Source: Glycine soja (Eukaryota > Streptophyta > Magnoliopsida > Fabales > Fabaceae). From it: a DNA stretch of 64,000 nt. Within the stretch, counting starts at the first letter, position 1, and every line of letters begins with the position of its first letter. Positions 24,001 to 35,500 of this stretch are shown piece by piece. The position numbers and the translations under genes are program-made. The stretch is taken from contig NC_041005.1 in assembly GCF_004193775.1 (NCBI RefSeq), positions 11,348,501 to 11,412,500 of the forward strand. Reading direction: 5' to 3'. A model generated the notes under the pieces. That model was not told the DNA's origin, did not search any database, and worked only from the letters and a program-made list of their open reading frames with translations.

Positions 24001-24410
24001 CAACATCACCAACAAAGCTTTTCAAAACATAACAAAAATAAAACCCAAAAGGGGGATCACAACGACAACAACAAAACAAGCATTCATGTTTCCGGTTAAA
24101 CAACAACAAGGGTCCACCACAACAAAAAAAAAAATTGGTCGGGACCACACCTTCAACGGAACACAACAACACAATAAAACAAATAAACCTTCGTCGACCC
24201 TGACACCTCAGCACAAATAAACAAAACTTTACTCACAATTTAACCACCAACAAACCCCACACAAACAAACAAACACACAACCACCACACAAATTAACCAA
24301 AACCACTTCCTTGACGGGCATGCACACACAAAACAAAACCCTAAACTATGTGGACCACTTCCACAAACAAACCCACAAATAAAATAACTTACTTGAAAAT
24401 CCCCGTCCAT
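21073..24410 (-). pseudogene. MURA-like MULE transposase, broken
   Basis: Reading down the minus strand: a short start exon M-D-G-D-F-Q (24410-24393, donor GTAAGT). An N-terminal region follows (23937-23254) with a long acidic V/E-rich tract. Next come the MuDR-type N-terminal DNA-binding region (23232 to about 22700, with C-K..C-P-F-Y-L-R and N-E-H-C-C-F), the transposase core (22686-22228: I-G-L-D-G-C-F-L-K-G, then I-S-D-Q-Q-K) and H-R-L-C-V-K-H-L-Y-G-N. The third acidic residue sits in M-C-E-A-F-N-N near 21890. A SWIM finger C-S-C-R-K-W-E-L-T-G-I-P-C-T-H-S (about 21608-21560) and a CCHC knuckle C-K-N-C-K-A-I-G-H-N-R-R-T-C (near 21200) end it. Stops lie at 23256-23254, near 22942, near 22698 and at a Trp position near 22100. 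It cannot encode an intact enzyme. Confidence 0.88.
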
Positions 24411-24569
24411 CTTCCTAGGATCAACAATGACTCTTCAACCACCTTCACTCAACTTCAAGCACCTTCACCCACGGCGGCTGCTTCACGACGTTTAAGGTTT
24501 GCGATTTTCGGGATTGCGCGATTTTAGGGTTAGGGTTAATTAAAAAAAAACCTTTTTGAATTGGTCCCT

Positions 24570-24806
24570 CATTGTCACCAAATTTTTACCACATCACAGC
24601 AGGGTAAAAAAAAATCAAGCCTTTCCATCGAACCAATCAGACGTTGACACGTGGCAGTCAATGTCTGGGGCTATCTAAGGCTAACGGTCAATGTTCAATT
24701 GAGACGCCCTGAACCAACATTGCAGCGATTTACAAAAATGGAAGACCAAATTTGTGAATAAAATTATAGTGGAACCAAATTCGAAACTGGGGCAAAACTG
24801 GGAAAG
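24570..24806. repeat. MULE right terminal inverted repeat
   Basis: Reverse complement of the left arm with scattered mismatches. It ends in 'aactggggcaaaactggg'. The last 10-15 bases present at the left terminus (gcaaaattgcac) are missing here, so the end is eroded. Confidence 0.82.
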
Positions 24807-26577
24807 AATATGTATGTATGTATGTAGCTCATTGTTGAAGAATAACCAAGATATTCAACAAGAAAAATTATCTAATTGGCTTGCATACGTGCTTCACTGC
24901 TATGGTTTGTCTTTATTATTGTTTCAACGATCGGTCCAAACATTAGATTTGCTATTACATGACCAATTGACCGTGCAAACGAAACTTCATATTTTGGTGA
25001 GTTTTAACTTAAATTATTGAAGATGGCATCAAAGAACACCCAAAGAGTGACTTGCACATCCTGATAAGAATCTAAAGAAAAAGATGGAATTAAATTGAGA
25101 GGATAAAGTGACAAATTAAAAGGGAAGAACTGTACACTAGGGGAATGGAAACAGAAACAAACGAAACATAAACCAAAGGTTGTGGAAAAGAGATGTATCG
25201 TATGAACATGAAATGTGTGGAGGTTACGTCAAAAGATGGAAGACAGGTATTTAGTGGGCTGCCATGGATTAAAGATATATGGAGCTCAACACTAGGAATT
25301 GGGAAAGGGAAAACGCCCCCAAAAGAATATTTCAAGGAATATCCAAATGTATCTATGAGGGCTTTCGCATTTGTAGTCAACTAGCCACTCGACTCTTTCT
25401 TAATTTAGACCATTAGTATCCAAATGCCTAGGACCTATTAGCAAAGAATAAAGGCTTTATTTAAAATTTACATGAAGATGTGCACTCACTAGATTTTTTT
25501 TTTAACAAGGTGCGCTAATAGTCATATAAGAAATGCTCCAAATCATTGGAATCCACATGATGAAGAGTAATGTTTATGCTTTTACTTCTTCTCTACCTCT
25601 TTTTGTGTTTGGGATAGGGGGAAAGAATCGCAGAAGAATTGAGTTAATCAAAAGAACCATCCAAAAAAGTTAGAAAGCCAACATGATAGAATAAAGAAAA
25701 AAATTGGAATAAAACCTAGAGTGAAATGAAATTTCTTTTCTCCTCTAATATACAAAAACCATTGAATGATATTTATGAGAATTTAATTTTTATTTTATGA
25801 GTCATTTAACTTGTCTTACGAAAATGACCTATTTAAAAGTTAACAAAACTTTATAAAAAATCTTCTTTTTAAATGTTTATCATTTATCAGAATTATATAT
25901 TTAAAACTCAAACTAACACCTTTAGATAATTAGAATAACCAAATACGAATTGATTTACATATTCGGTGGTTTCGATCAAGAATGATTTCAAAATACTAGT
26001 TAATGTCAATCACGTGTGATAAGTGCAATTTGCTTATTGGTCTTCACACTTTTTATGGCCATGCACTTGAGATGCGTGGCTTGTTTTTCTTTCATTAATG
26101 GCCGTGTAAGTAATAGAACTTCCTCACGCTAGCGGAAAGAGCACGTTTAGTTTAGTAGAATGGAACCATCATTTTCATCCTTCGAAATGTATAGCGTTGA
26201 CACATTACTATATTAGCCTCTATAATTAAGAAAAATTTAAATAAGTTTACAAATTTTTCAATTGTCTCATCTAAACCTTAAACTTAGTAATTTATTATCA
26301 TTTTAATCCTTAAACATATATTAATATTATTATTTAAATCATACAGTTTTTTGATAAAAAAAATGGACTTATAATTGGCAAATTGCACTTTTAGAAACTT
26401 ATTTAAAAAAATTCTAATTTCAAATACTAATGTAATAAAACTATACACTTTCAGTAATTAAAATGATGGTATACACTAGAAAGAAGTTTTGAGATCCATA
26501 CAGAATGAAATATGAAACCAACACAATTACCAAGAATCATGCAGAAGATAGTAACCCCTTTGCTTAAAAATGGATTT
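24807..26577. other. Intergenic DNA, no gene assigned
   Basis: To the right of the MULE there is no trace of the missing SPS 5' exons. A plus-strand 63-codon open stretch at 25193-25384 (with W-I-K-D-I-W and P-P-K-E-Y-F-K-E-Y-P) looks protein-like but I do not recognise it. Around 26215-26440 the DNA has the 'aaatcc/ttaaacct' character of old foldback elements. Confidence 0.45.
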
Positions 26578-29500
26578 TCATAAAGTTAATATGAAAATAA
26601 TAATGCTACAACTCAATAATAGGAAAAGCCAGGAAGAGCTCCCTTGCCAAAATCTCCTGGAGGTTATTGTTCTTTCAAAACTTAGGACTCTATAGAGGCT
26701 CATAATCATATCCAAAGATAGCCGAAATATAGCAAGCAATGAAAAAATAACACACACAGAAAACACAACTGCACCCTTGTTTTCCAAAGACACTTGATTT
26801 TCCCGGACTTTTTCAACCTCAGACCTGCATTACCAAAGAAACAAATGAAAAATCATATCCCAAGACAAAATAATTCATTTAAAAAAGACACTGTATAATC
26901 AAATAACTTTATGGTCCTTATAAATTGGATTCTTTTTATCCCTCTTAAAAACATTCCTTTATTGATCCCTATAAAAAAATTGTTTCAATTTAAACCTTGA
27001 TCTTATTGTTTATGTCCCAATAAAATTATAAACATTTGATATAGGTTTCTCTAGTATTGAAAATTTCTCATTTTAATTAGGAAACATCACACCTGTTTTC
27101 CAATCTCTACTAGTAATGTCACCACTTAATAGGAACAAGGACTAAAATGAAACCAAAAAAATATATATAAGAACCAAAATAGGGGGAAAAATCTAAGAGG
27201 ACCAAAATAAAAACAATCCTATGTTATAGGACTAAAAATTTATTTAAAACCAAAAACAAAATAATCTTCATCTCATACTTCTTGATAAGCAATTACTTGC
27301 CAAAGGATAACGATAGAAAATACCAAGCCAGGGAAATGCATGGAAATTATTCCTCTGCTTATGCTACTAAGCTCCTCTCATATTAGAGCTCCTCTGTTTC
27401 ATTTTTTATTTTTCATGAAAAAACACTTCTATTTTGAAAAATAAATTTTAAAAAAAATTAGAGTGTTTTAAGCTTGTGGAAAACAAAAATCAGAATCAGA
27501 AAAAATAATAGATCTTCAATTATTTTGAGAAGTTGTCTTGAGTAGCTTTTGAAAAAAGCTATAACTATAGCTTTCAAAATAAGAAGCAGTAACCAAAGAA
27601 AAAAATAGCTTCTACTATTTACAAAATCTTTAAAAATAAATCACTTTTTTAAAAGCCTTAAATGAATGTGCCCTTAGTCTAGTTTGCATGTTTTAGATTC
27701 GAACCTCATTGTCGTTATGGTAATTCAAAAAAATCTTAGTTATTAGATCTGAACAAGCCCCTTATTGTGGAAAATCAAAGAAAAGCTTGTAAATTCTCAC
27801 CTTAAAACAGCATTATCCCTTAGTACCTGATCCAGTTGCACAGAAAAATGGGACTTCCAAGAGTCAAGATCTCTAAATTCTTTCATCTGCAAGGATAACA
27901 AATTATTTTTAGGTGAACAGAAAGTAAAACTATAGTAATGTTTTATAATTATAGACAAATATTGCCAAAAATATTCAGGAAGAAACATAACATACCATAA
28001 CATCTTGTCGTTCAAGGAATCTTCTAATTTCTTCTTTGATCTTCTCTAGAAGTAGATCTTTTTCTCCCATGTCTTTGTTGTACTCTTTGAAAATATTGAT
28101 ATATCTAGAATTTAAGTCCTCCATATACTGCTCCAAAACAGACAAATTTAAGTCCAGATAACGAACTTTCTGCATCAGAATCTTGAGAACGGTATCCCCT
28201 GGCATCCGACCAACTTGTTGACGGATTTCTTCAACTGGATCAGGAACATTTCTTTTCACATTTATAGCTTCTGGGTTTTCAGAAGAGATTTCTGAAGCAG
28301 GATCAGAATTGATCCCTGTGATAGTATTTTGCCTAACATTGTCAGCCTCGGCAGCGTTAACAAGGGGAGATGCTACCCTCTTCTCACCATTACCTTCCCC
28401 AGATGCAAATGGCTTATCTATCAAATCCTCTAGCATTCTCTCAATGGCATCCACCCCATAAACTTCAACTATGCTCAGTGTGCAATAAAATTCTGAACCA
28501 TAGTGGCTTTGAAGATTCAATTTTATATATCGCATCCATTTTTGCTCCTCAAGAACAAACCTTTGAGCCTGCTTCACATTTGAGGCCGTGAAATTCCCAA
28601 GGAAAATCCAAGCCTCTGTCGGATATACCAAACTGCCATATAATTCAAACTCTTTGAAATTGGAAGAGTGGTGCTCAAAATTAGCTATCTCTATTGTTTT
28701 TACCAAGGTTTCTTCTGAAAGTTCTATGACAACAAATTTCTCTTCTGAAGAACACGGATTTCGAAGATATTTGTCTTTGTTTCTGCTTAGAATGTCAGAG
28801 GCACCTCTGGCTTCTTTGTTAGAAGCTAAAACTTTGGCTCCCTTTGATGCTGAAGCATAATTGTATTCAGCACCACCAGGCTCTAATCTATGTATCACAC
28901 TTCCAGAAGGATTAGTACCTGACTTAATTTTAGAACCAATTGCCCTGCTCTTGAATTCATCAAGACCAAGAGGCATTGCTTGAGACAAGTGATTATACTT
29001 CTGCACATCATTTTGATGCTTCACAGCAGATTCAGATCTCTCAACTTCATGCTCCTCTGTATCAGGAGAAATGGAACTTTCTTTATCACCCGGTTCTACA
29101 CGATTTATGCTTTCTCCACTGGAAAGTGACTCACTGATTAAACCATCAGTTTTAGCACCATCAGAGGAGAAAGTCTCAGAAGGAATGTAGACATCATCAG
29201 TCTCTTTAGTTAAATATTCATCAGCAGAATTAGAGTTTTTACATTGTCTGTGTTCATCTTCATTCCAATTTGATACACCAACTGGAACTTCTCTAGATTC
29301 ATGATCTGCATACAGACAATAAACCAACTAAATAAGAATAAGCTACATACATCTGCAAGGAAAGGGGATTCTTTTGTTTTTTCAAAAACAATGCCATATA
29401 TGTTTGCTTTGTCCTCAAGAAGCAAATTTTCATCCAAGAGAATGAAGGAAATGTGGCAATATATGGTATTGTAGAACCTCTGTTTATATTGTGAAACGTG

Positions 29501-30618
29501 GAAAGTGCTTGTCAATCTAGTAATGAAATTGTCAGATTTTATTCAAGTATTCAACTACTTACATATCAAAGGGAAGGCTTCTTCTCCCAATCAATATAGT
29601 TGAAATTTCTCAAAGGAGTGAGAAAAGGAAGAAAAAGATTGTAAAAGTCAAGACACTTTTATTGTTTAGATCTGTCACTCACTCTTGTGATAATACGTGA
29701 TGCTTATCTACTTTCTATGAATTTACATTTTAGCCGAGGGGGAACAGAGTGTGGCATTTGTACTTAATTTAATTTTTCTTTTTTTAGCTCCACTCCTGAT
29801 TTAAACAACAGACCCCATAGTAAGTCATACCCTCTGATAATTAAGACACTGCTGGAAGAAATTATTTTGAGATTTAAGCCAAAAAATAATAATCATTTTG
29901 ACCAAACTCAACCTATAAACCCAAACAAAATTCTTTAACAACATAAAACCCATCAGGTAAATAAATTGGACGCATAAAGCTTCTACCGCAATATTAGGAA
30001 ACATAGGGGTAAAGGTGATCAATATCTGTATTCCAAGATAAGAAATGAATTCTTTACAACAGTGTTGTTAAATAGCGGCTATGGCACCGCCATGGCGGAA
30101 TGGCATGGCAGATTTTTTGCCAACTGCCATAGGCAATTTGTGAAGGGAGGCCTGCATGGCAGTGCCATAAGGCACAATGGCATGTTTATATGGCAGAATT
30201 TCATCCTTCCACCATTGATAACACTGCTTTACAATTACTAGATCTATTCCATCAAACAACACATAGGCCAACTGATGCAAAACTTACCGCTCAATCATTA
30301 AACAAAGCTGTGTATCCATCTGCCACAACCATTATTTATGATGACAAAGCAATCTACAAGCAAAAACAGTGCCAAGTAGAGATGGAATCTCATACACACA
30401 CAGCATACCTCAATAGCTAAAAACAAAGCCAGGAGAAGAAAAACAAAATAAACAATACCTCCATAACCATGGCCATGGCTTATACATAAGCTGAAGAGGA
30501 AGACCAAACCCCACAAAACAAAAACCAACGACAGAGAAACTTTATACAGATAGTTCCTCCCACTTGTAGCCTCCTGTATAGCCCTTCTTTCCACAAGAGC
30601 TTTCCGTGATCTCTGCAT
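26578..30618 (-). CDS. SUN4: Mid-SUN domain protein (SUN3/SUN4-type), nuclear envelope/ER
   Basis: Four coding exons, 30618-30459, 29305-27996, 27886-27801 and 26824-26578, join in phase to 600 codons plus stop, with GT-AG introns. The ATG at 30618 follows a 3' splice site (TTGCAG) in the 5' leader, so a leader intron exists. Layout: basic N-terminus; membrane segment 27-47; serine- and acid-rich linker; SUN domain about 200-336 ([32 protein letters not shown]); coiled coil about 413-490; two C-terminal membrane segments at about 535-555 and 580-600. This central-SUN, three-TM arrangement is that of plant mid-SUN proteins (Arabidopsis SUN3/SUN4), which act at the nuclear envelope and ER, interact with other SUN proteins and affect nuclear shape. 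SUN3 is the alternative name. Confidence 0.9.
26905..27245. mobile_element. Foldback MITE-like element in the last SUN intron
   Basis: The left part ('tttatggtccttata', 'gatccctataaaaaaattg') pairs imperfectly with the right ('taagaaccaaaatag', 'gttataggactaaaaattt'). It is non-coding and old. It lies between the exons ending at 27801 and starting at 26824, clear of splice sites. Confidence 0.45.
30060..30226. mobile_element. hAT-type MITE (167 bp) in SUN intron 1
   Basis: The element starts CAGTGTTGTTAAATAGCGG and ends TTGATAACACTG, so its ends are inverted repeats beginning CAGTGTT. It is flanked by perfect 8-bp duplications CTTTACAA at 30052-30059 and 30227-30234, the size made by hAT transposases. 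The interior is built of GCCATGGCA-like palindromic words and has no coding capacity. Confidence 0.85.
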
Positions 30619-31740
30619 TGCACATCAACCCAATTCAATGCTATACCCCTGCAACAACAGGAAACACATCTTTTTCCCTCATTCAAAGTTCATCAATAAG
30701 ATGCAAAAGCAAAAGGGCATGTAATGTATCAATTAACTTTTGAGATCAGCAAAGTGCCACACAAAAAATAAGGCTCCAAAATCTTATGAGAGATCACAAC
30801 AATGCAAGAGCACACGCACAACGAGCAAGATATAAATTGAAGTTTCTTATAAATCTGAAAGGTGGATGCAGTAACATACGAAAACCACATTCCCAACAAT
30901 AAAAGATGAAAAGTTCAATTCTAAGCCAAGCTCCAAGGACAATCATCTCGCGATTACATGGATTGAAATTTTTCAATCAAGATCACAAATCCATCTTAAT
31001 AGTAAAGCAAAAGAATACCCTTTTTATCGGAAAAGGAATAACATGCCACCAAAAACGATAATGACAAGACTCTATTCCAAATCCAATCAGCAAAAACAAG
31101 ACCCATCATAGAAAATTGAACCCAATTCAATTTTTTTTATTGGAAAAAGTAGTAGAACATGGAGGAACCCTCGATACTATTAGTCAAAGTGCAAATGACA
31201 TGCTGAGATTGTCAACAGAGAATTATTACCCTCAACTAACATATTTATCCGATCACAACTACTCAACTAATCCTTAGATATCATATCATATATTGGAGAT
31301 CTACCTAAGAAGGATTGTCAGATTGATGCAACACAACAAGAACTGTTTTAAACCAAATAAAAACAATAAGCACTCACTAGTACTAAAACTATGCTGAAAA
31401 GGGTCATATAAAGAATAACAGAACAGACATGATATCTCAAAGGGTCATGAAATCAAGCAAGAATTTGAGGTAAAACACAAGAAATCAGAGGTGGGATCCA
31501 AATCAGAAAGAACATGATTGAATGAAGAGTGACCTTTGGGATTGAGAAGCAGTGGAATTGGGTGTTTGGAAAGTGAAGTGTTCAGTTCTACACTTGTACT
31601 AATTGGGAATAATCATTGAGAAGAGGGAATTGGGTTTGTAGGAGAAGGAACACAACGCGTGGAAACTGCATCCAGGTTGTCTTCTTTTGTCCACTGCTTT
31701 TGAATTCAAAAACCACTCTCTCTCTCTCTGTTCCTTTCTA
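30619..31740 (-). promoter_or_regulatory. 5' leader, leader intron and probable promoter of the SUN gene
   Basis: A splice acceptor (TTGTTGCAG) lies 30 bases upstream of the ATG, and a plausible donor (CCAAAG|GTCACT) lies near 31530, implying an untranslated first exon of about 31531-31700. A (CT)7 run at 31718-31731, which reads GA on the gene strand, is a common feature of plant 5' leaders and core promoters. The transcription start is not determined. Confidence 0.5.
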
Positions 31741-32215
31741 TGGTAACAACGAAACGTTTCTTAACACTGCTGTTCAAACTACTTAATGGTTTTCCTTAAA
31801 ATTCAATGCTAAATAAATACTTATAAATTTCAAGTATTTATTTCGTACAAGTAAAAGATAAAACAACAAATCTTTTTTATGGAATAAAAAAATATTTTCA
31901 GTCATAACGTATTCCCATAAATACATATTGTACATAGTTTCTTCATTTTTATATTCTCATGTGATGAGAATCTTACGTTTGCAATGTAATGTTTAAAATA
32001 ATTTCTCATCTTTTTATTTAATTTTATTTATTTTTTATTTTTTAAATTAGAATAAATTAAGAAGCATTCTCAAGAATTAGAAGTATGTATCAAATATTTT
32101 TTTATTAGAATAACACTCAGATAACATTTTTAGGAATAATAATATTATTCCTAAGAATATAATCAAATTCGTGAAGCAATTGTTCTCTAAAAAATAAAAC
32201 ATCAAAATTTATTTG

Positions 32216-32583
32216 ATTTAATTATATTTTTTATCTTTAATTTTTTTTTTTTTACTTTTTGGTAAATTTTATCTCCAATTTTTAAGGAAATTACAAATTT
32301 CATCCTTTGATACTTATCTATTAATAAGCACAAAAGTTGGAAGTAAAATTTGTAAACAAAATATTAAGAGTAGGGACAAAATATGCCAAAAGTAAAAAAG
32401 TTGGGTGCAAAATTTGAAAAAATAAATTGGGCGTAGAAAGTGCAATTAAGTTATTAGTAAAATAATAGAAGGTAAAATTTGTAAGTTTTTTTAAAGTTCT
32501 GGATAAAATATACCAAATTAATTTGTTGAAAGTAAAATTCGCCAAAAATTAAAAAAAAAGATAAAAAGTGCAATTAAGTCTAT
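32216..32583. mobile_element. Inverted-repeat (MITE-like) element
   Basis: The arms pair over roughly 60-80 bp: 'actttttggtaaatttta' on the left corresponds to the inverse of 'gtaaaattcgccaaaaatt' on the right. There is no ORF of note. The ends and target duplication could not be fixed in the A/T-rich context. Confidence 0.45.
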
Positions 32584-33695
32584 TTATTTCTTTTGATCTT
32601 TATTTTTAGGATAAAATATGCTTGAAATTCTTGTAAAATATGAAAACATTACTTGTGTCCTCATAATTTTTTTGTATTAATTTCTGTAAAAATAAAACAT
32701 ATTTTATTATCCTCAATGATAACTTTTTTGTTACATGATAATATGATGTGTCATGATAATAAAAATATAATTCATGAGTACCTATTCGAATCCTACTTGA
32801 ATTTGATAAGAAAAACTCTATTTTAACCAAGGTTGGATTTAAGTTTTTTTTACGACATTTTTAGGGAAGGGGACGGGTATGTTACTCATTGTTGAGCCCC
32901 ACCCCCTTACCTACTCCACTACATCACATCTTTATAATTATTAATAATGTGCTTATATATTTATATATAATCCTATTATTATATATATTGTATTATATAT
33001 ATTGTATGTAATTGTTAATTATGTAACTATTTCATTTTTATTTTTTATAATTATTAAAATACAAAATAATTATTTTAATAGTTAAATAAATAATATTATA
33101 ATTTAATACTAATTATAACAAAATTAAAAATTATACTAAAAATAAAATTTAATTCTTAAATATGTTTACGTTATTTATTTTTTATTAAATTATATATATT
33201 GATTGAATTAAAATATAATTAATAACTTAATTTATGATTTATTTAAAGTATATAAATAAATATTATTTTCTTAAAATGTGAGACGAGTTTCTCATAAGTT
33301 TTCTTGAACACAACAAAACCGGATAGAGATGGGATTAAGTTTCATTTTTTTTTACCTCCGCACTTTATAAATCTAAATCCAACTCTGCCTTTGTGAGAAA
33401 GAGATAGAAAAATCAAACCCGTTGTCATCCCTAAAAGAAAGAGGTTCAAGAGAATGATTTATAATTACCTTAATTAACTACTATATTTATATGATTTTAT
33501 GAATTAAAATTTTCTCTTAAAATTTCTTGCTCAAACGTATAAGAATTTCCTCCAAGACTTCTTTACTTTTATTAATATAGCCACTTTATTTATATAATTT
33601 TATGGATTAAAAAATAGATAACAAATTTCTGTCGGATTTTGTTGCTCAAATGCATAAGAATTCTCTCCAACACTTCTCTATTTTTATTAATATAA

Positions 33696-33697
<2 letters not shown>

Positions 33698-33735
<38 letters not shown>
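33698..33735. repeat. (AT)n microsatellite
   Basis: An uninterrupted alternating A/T run of 38 bp. Confidence 0.95.
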
Positions 33736-33737
<2 letters not shown>

Positions 33738-35500
33738 ATTATTTAAAGAATATTATGGCATTTGTTAAATATTTACCACATGAATATATTATTTAATTAT
33801 TTTATAATTTAACTTGATAATTTTTTTGAAAATTAATTAAATATATTGGAAATAAATTAATATATCCAATTTATACATTTAGTAAATTGAAAAGCAATTT
33901 TTTTTGCATCATCATTATTTTTAACGTAAGAAAAATATTCTATTAAATTCTTAAACTATGTTTTAACTGCTTGATTATGAATTTAATAATAATATATAAG
34001 TAAATATAATTATCAATTTTCGTTAAATAAAAATAGTCCAGATTAAGTTTTAGGTGAATAATGTGATGAGAAGAAAGAAAGAGATAAATTTGAAAAAGTA
34101 CTTAAATTATAAATAAGATATAATAAATAATGTACATGAAAAGTTTAAAATATTAATAATAAATTAAGATTAAATTGTAATTTTTATCTAATTCTCAATT
34201 TTTCAAACTTTTAATTATTTATTTCATTTTTTACATTTTAATTAATTAAACTATTGTTGGATGGTTTCTTAAATGAATATGTTAGATTTAAAGTTTAATT
34301 GGACTAGAATAAAATAAAAAAAGTAAAATATATGCAAAAGTGAGATTAGGACCAAAATTATAAATTTTTTAAAATGTGTCAACTAAAATTTCAAGAAAAA
34401 CTTGTAAAAATCTCAAGAAAAGAATATATGAGTCAGATTGCATATCAGAATTTTAAAAAATACTAAAATTACAATTTAACCTAAACTAAACAAGAACATC
34501 CACCTGAAACTTATAATCCAACTTTAACTATTACATATATTGAACATAAATTAATTTAGTTATTAAATTATTAGTTTTTTCAACCTAAAGATCAAACTCA
34601 CACCCTTTTTCCTCTTCCTTTTTTCTTAATTATTCAATCCACCCTATATATCCTAACATAAATCTATTTAATTTAATGAGTGTACAATTCCGAAATAATT
34701 GTATAATCTCTATCTAAAAAAAAGTGTATAATTCTCAACTATACTTTAATGAGTGCTCATTAAAATCTACATATCTACATGACAAAAGTAAAAATCCACA
34801 TGAAAAAAATAATTTTTTTTATATACTCCCTATAGTATATACTTCAGAAGCTACTAGTACACTTTCTAAATCTATTTAATTTGTAACTTTCTAAAAAAAA
34901 ATTATAGTTATCCTTTTTTATGCGTGAAAATTGAAAATCGCGTATAAAAATGCTTCCCTTATTAAAAGATATGCAAAAAAAAAAAAAAAAGCTGTAACTA
35001 GACGAAACAAGTATTCTTGATACTGATTATTGGAAAATAATGCAAGACTATACTAGCAAGATAACAAGATTAAAACGGTGACACTGCAAAAAGTCAACCC
35101 ATTGCTTTGTTTCCTTGTTACATTCTCAATCTAGAACATTTTAAATATTATCACAAAGGGTAAAACCAAATTATTTTTATTACAATTTTATAGTTGAGAT
35201 CATAATTCTTAACTATATAAATTACACATCCCAAGCCTGTAATTTTTCTTTTCTTTTTTCAATATTACCCCGAAACAAAAAATAAATTTTACAGCACAAA
35301 CATATTGACAAGACATAAAAAGTAAGAGTATGGTAGGATATCATAATCATATACAAGAAGCTACTGAAAAGCTTCATAAAATCCAACTCCCACACACATA
35401 ATAGATTCATACATACATGTATTCATACAAAAGGATTCTTATAGTATTAAACAATTATTGCATTTCACACTACTTTCAATCAAGTAATTTGTCAAATTCT

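Larger units (their letters stand above)
19165..24806 (-). mobile_element. Mutator-like element (MULE) with long TIRs
   Basis: Long terminal inverted repeats bound the block. The left arm (19165 to about 19432) reads GCAAAATTGCACTTTTGG… and the right arm (about 24570-24806) is its inverse. Shared internal marks are 'aaatcgctgcaatgttggt', 'gttgaccgttagcc', 'ccaatcagacgttgac' and 'accacatcac'. The outermost bases of the right arm are eroded, so no 9-bp target duplication could be defined. Inside are a MURA-type transposase gene (minus) and a GRF zinc-finger gene (plus). The left end abuts the first preserved exon of the SPS pseudogene. Confidence 0.88.
31741..35230. other. Very AT-rich intergenic DNA
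   Basis: No coding signal. An inverted-repeat element of about 370 bp lies at 32216-32583 ('ttttttatctttaattt' against 'aaaaaaaaagataaaaag', with internal 'gtgcaattaag' words). A (TA)n microsatellite lies at 33698-33735. The remainder is low-complexity A/T sequence. Confidence 0.6.

Noticed and set aside
19150..24820. 9-bp target duplication of the MULE
   Set aside because: The right terminus has lost its outermost bases, so flanks cannot be paired with confidence.
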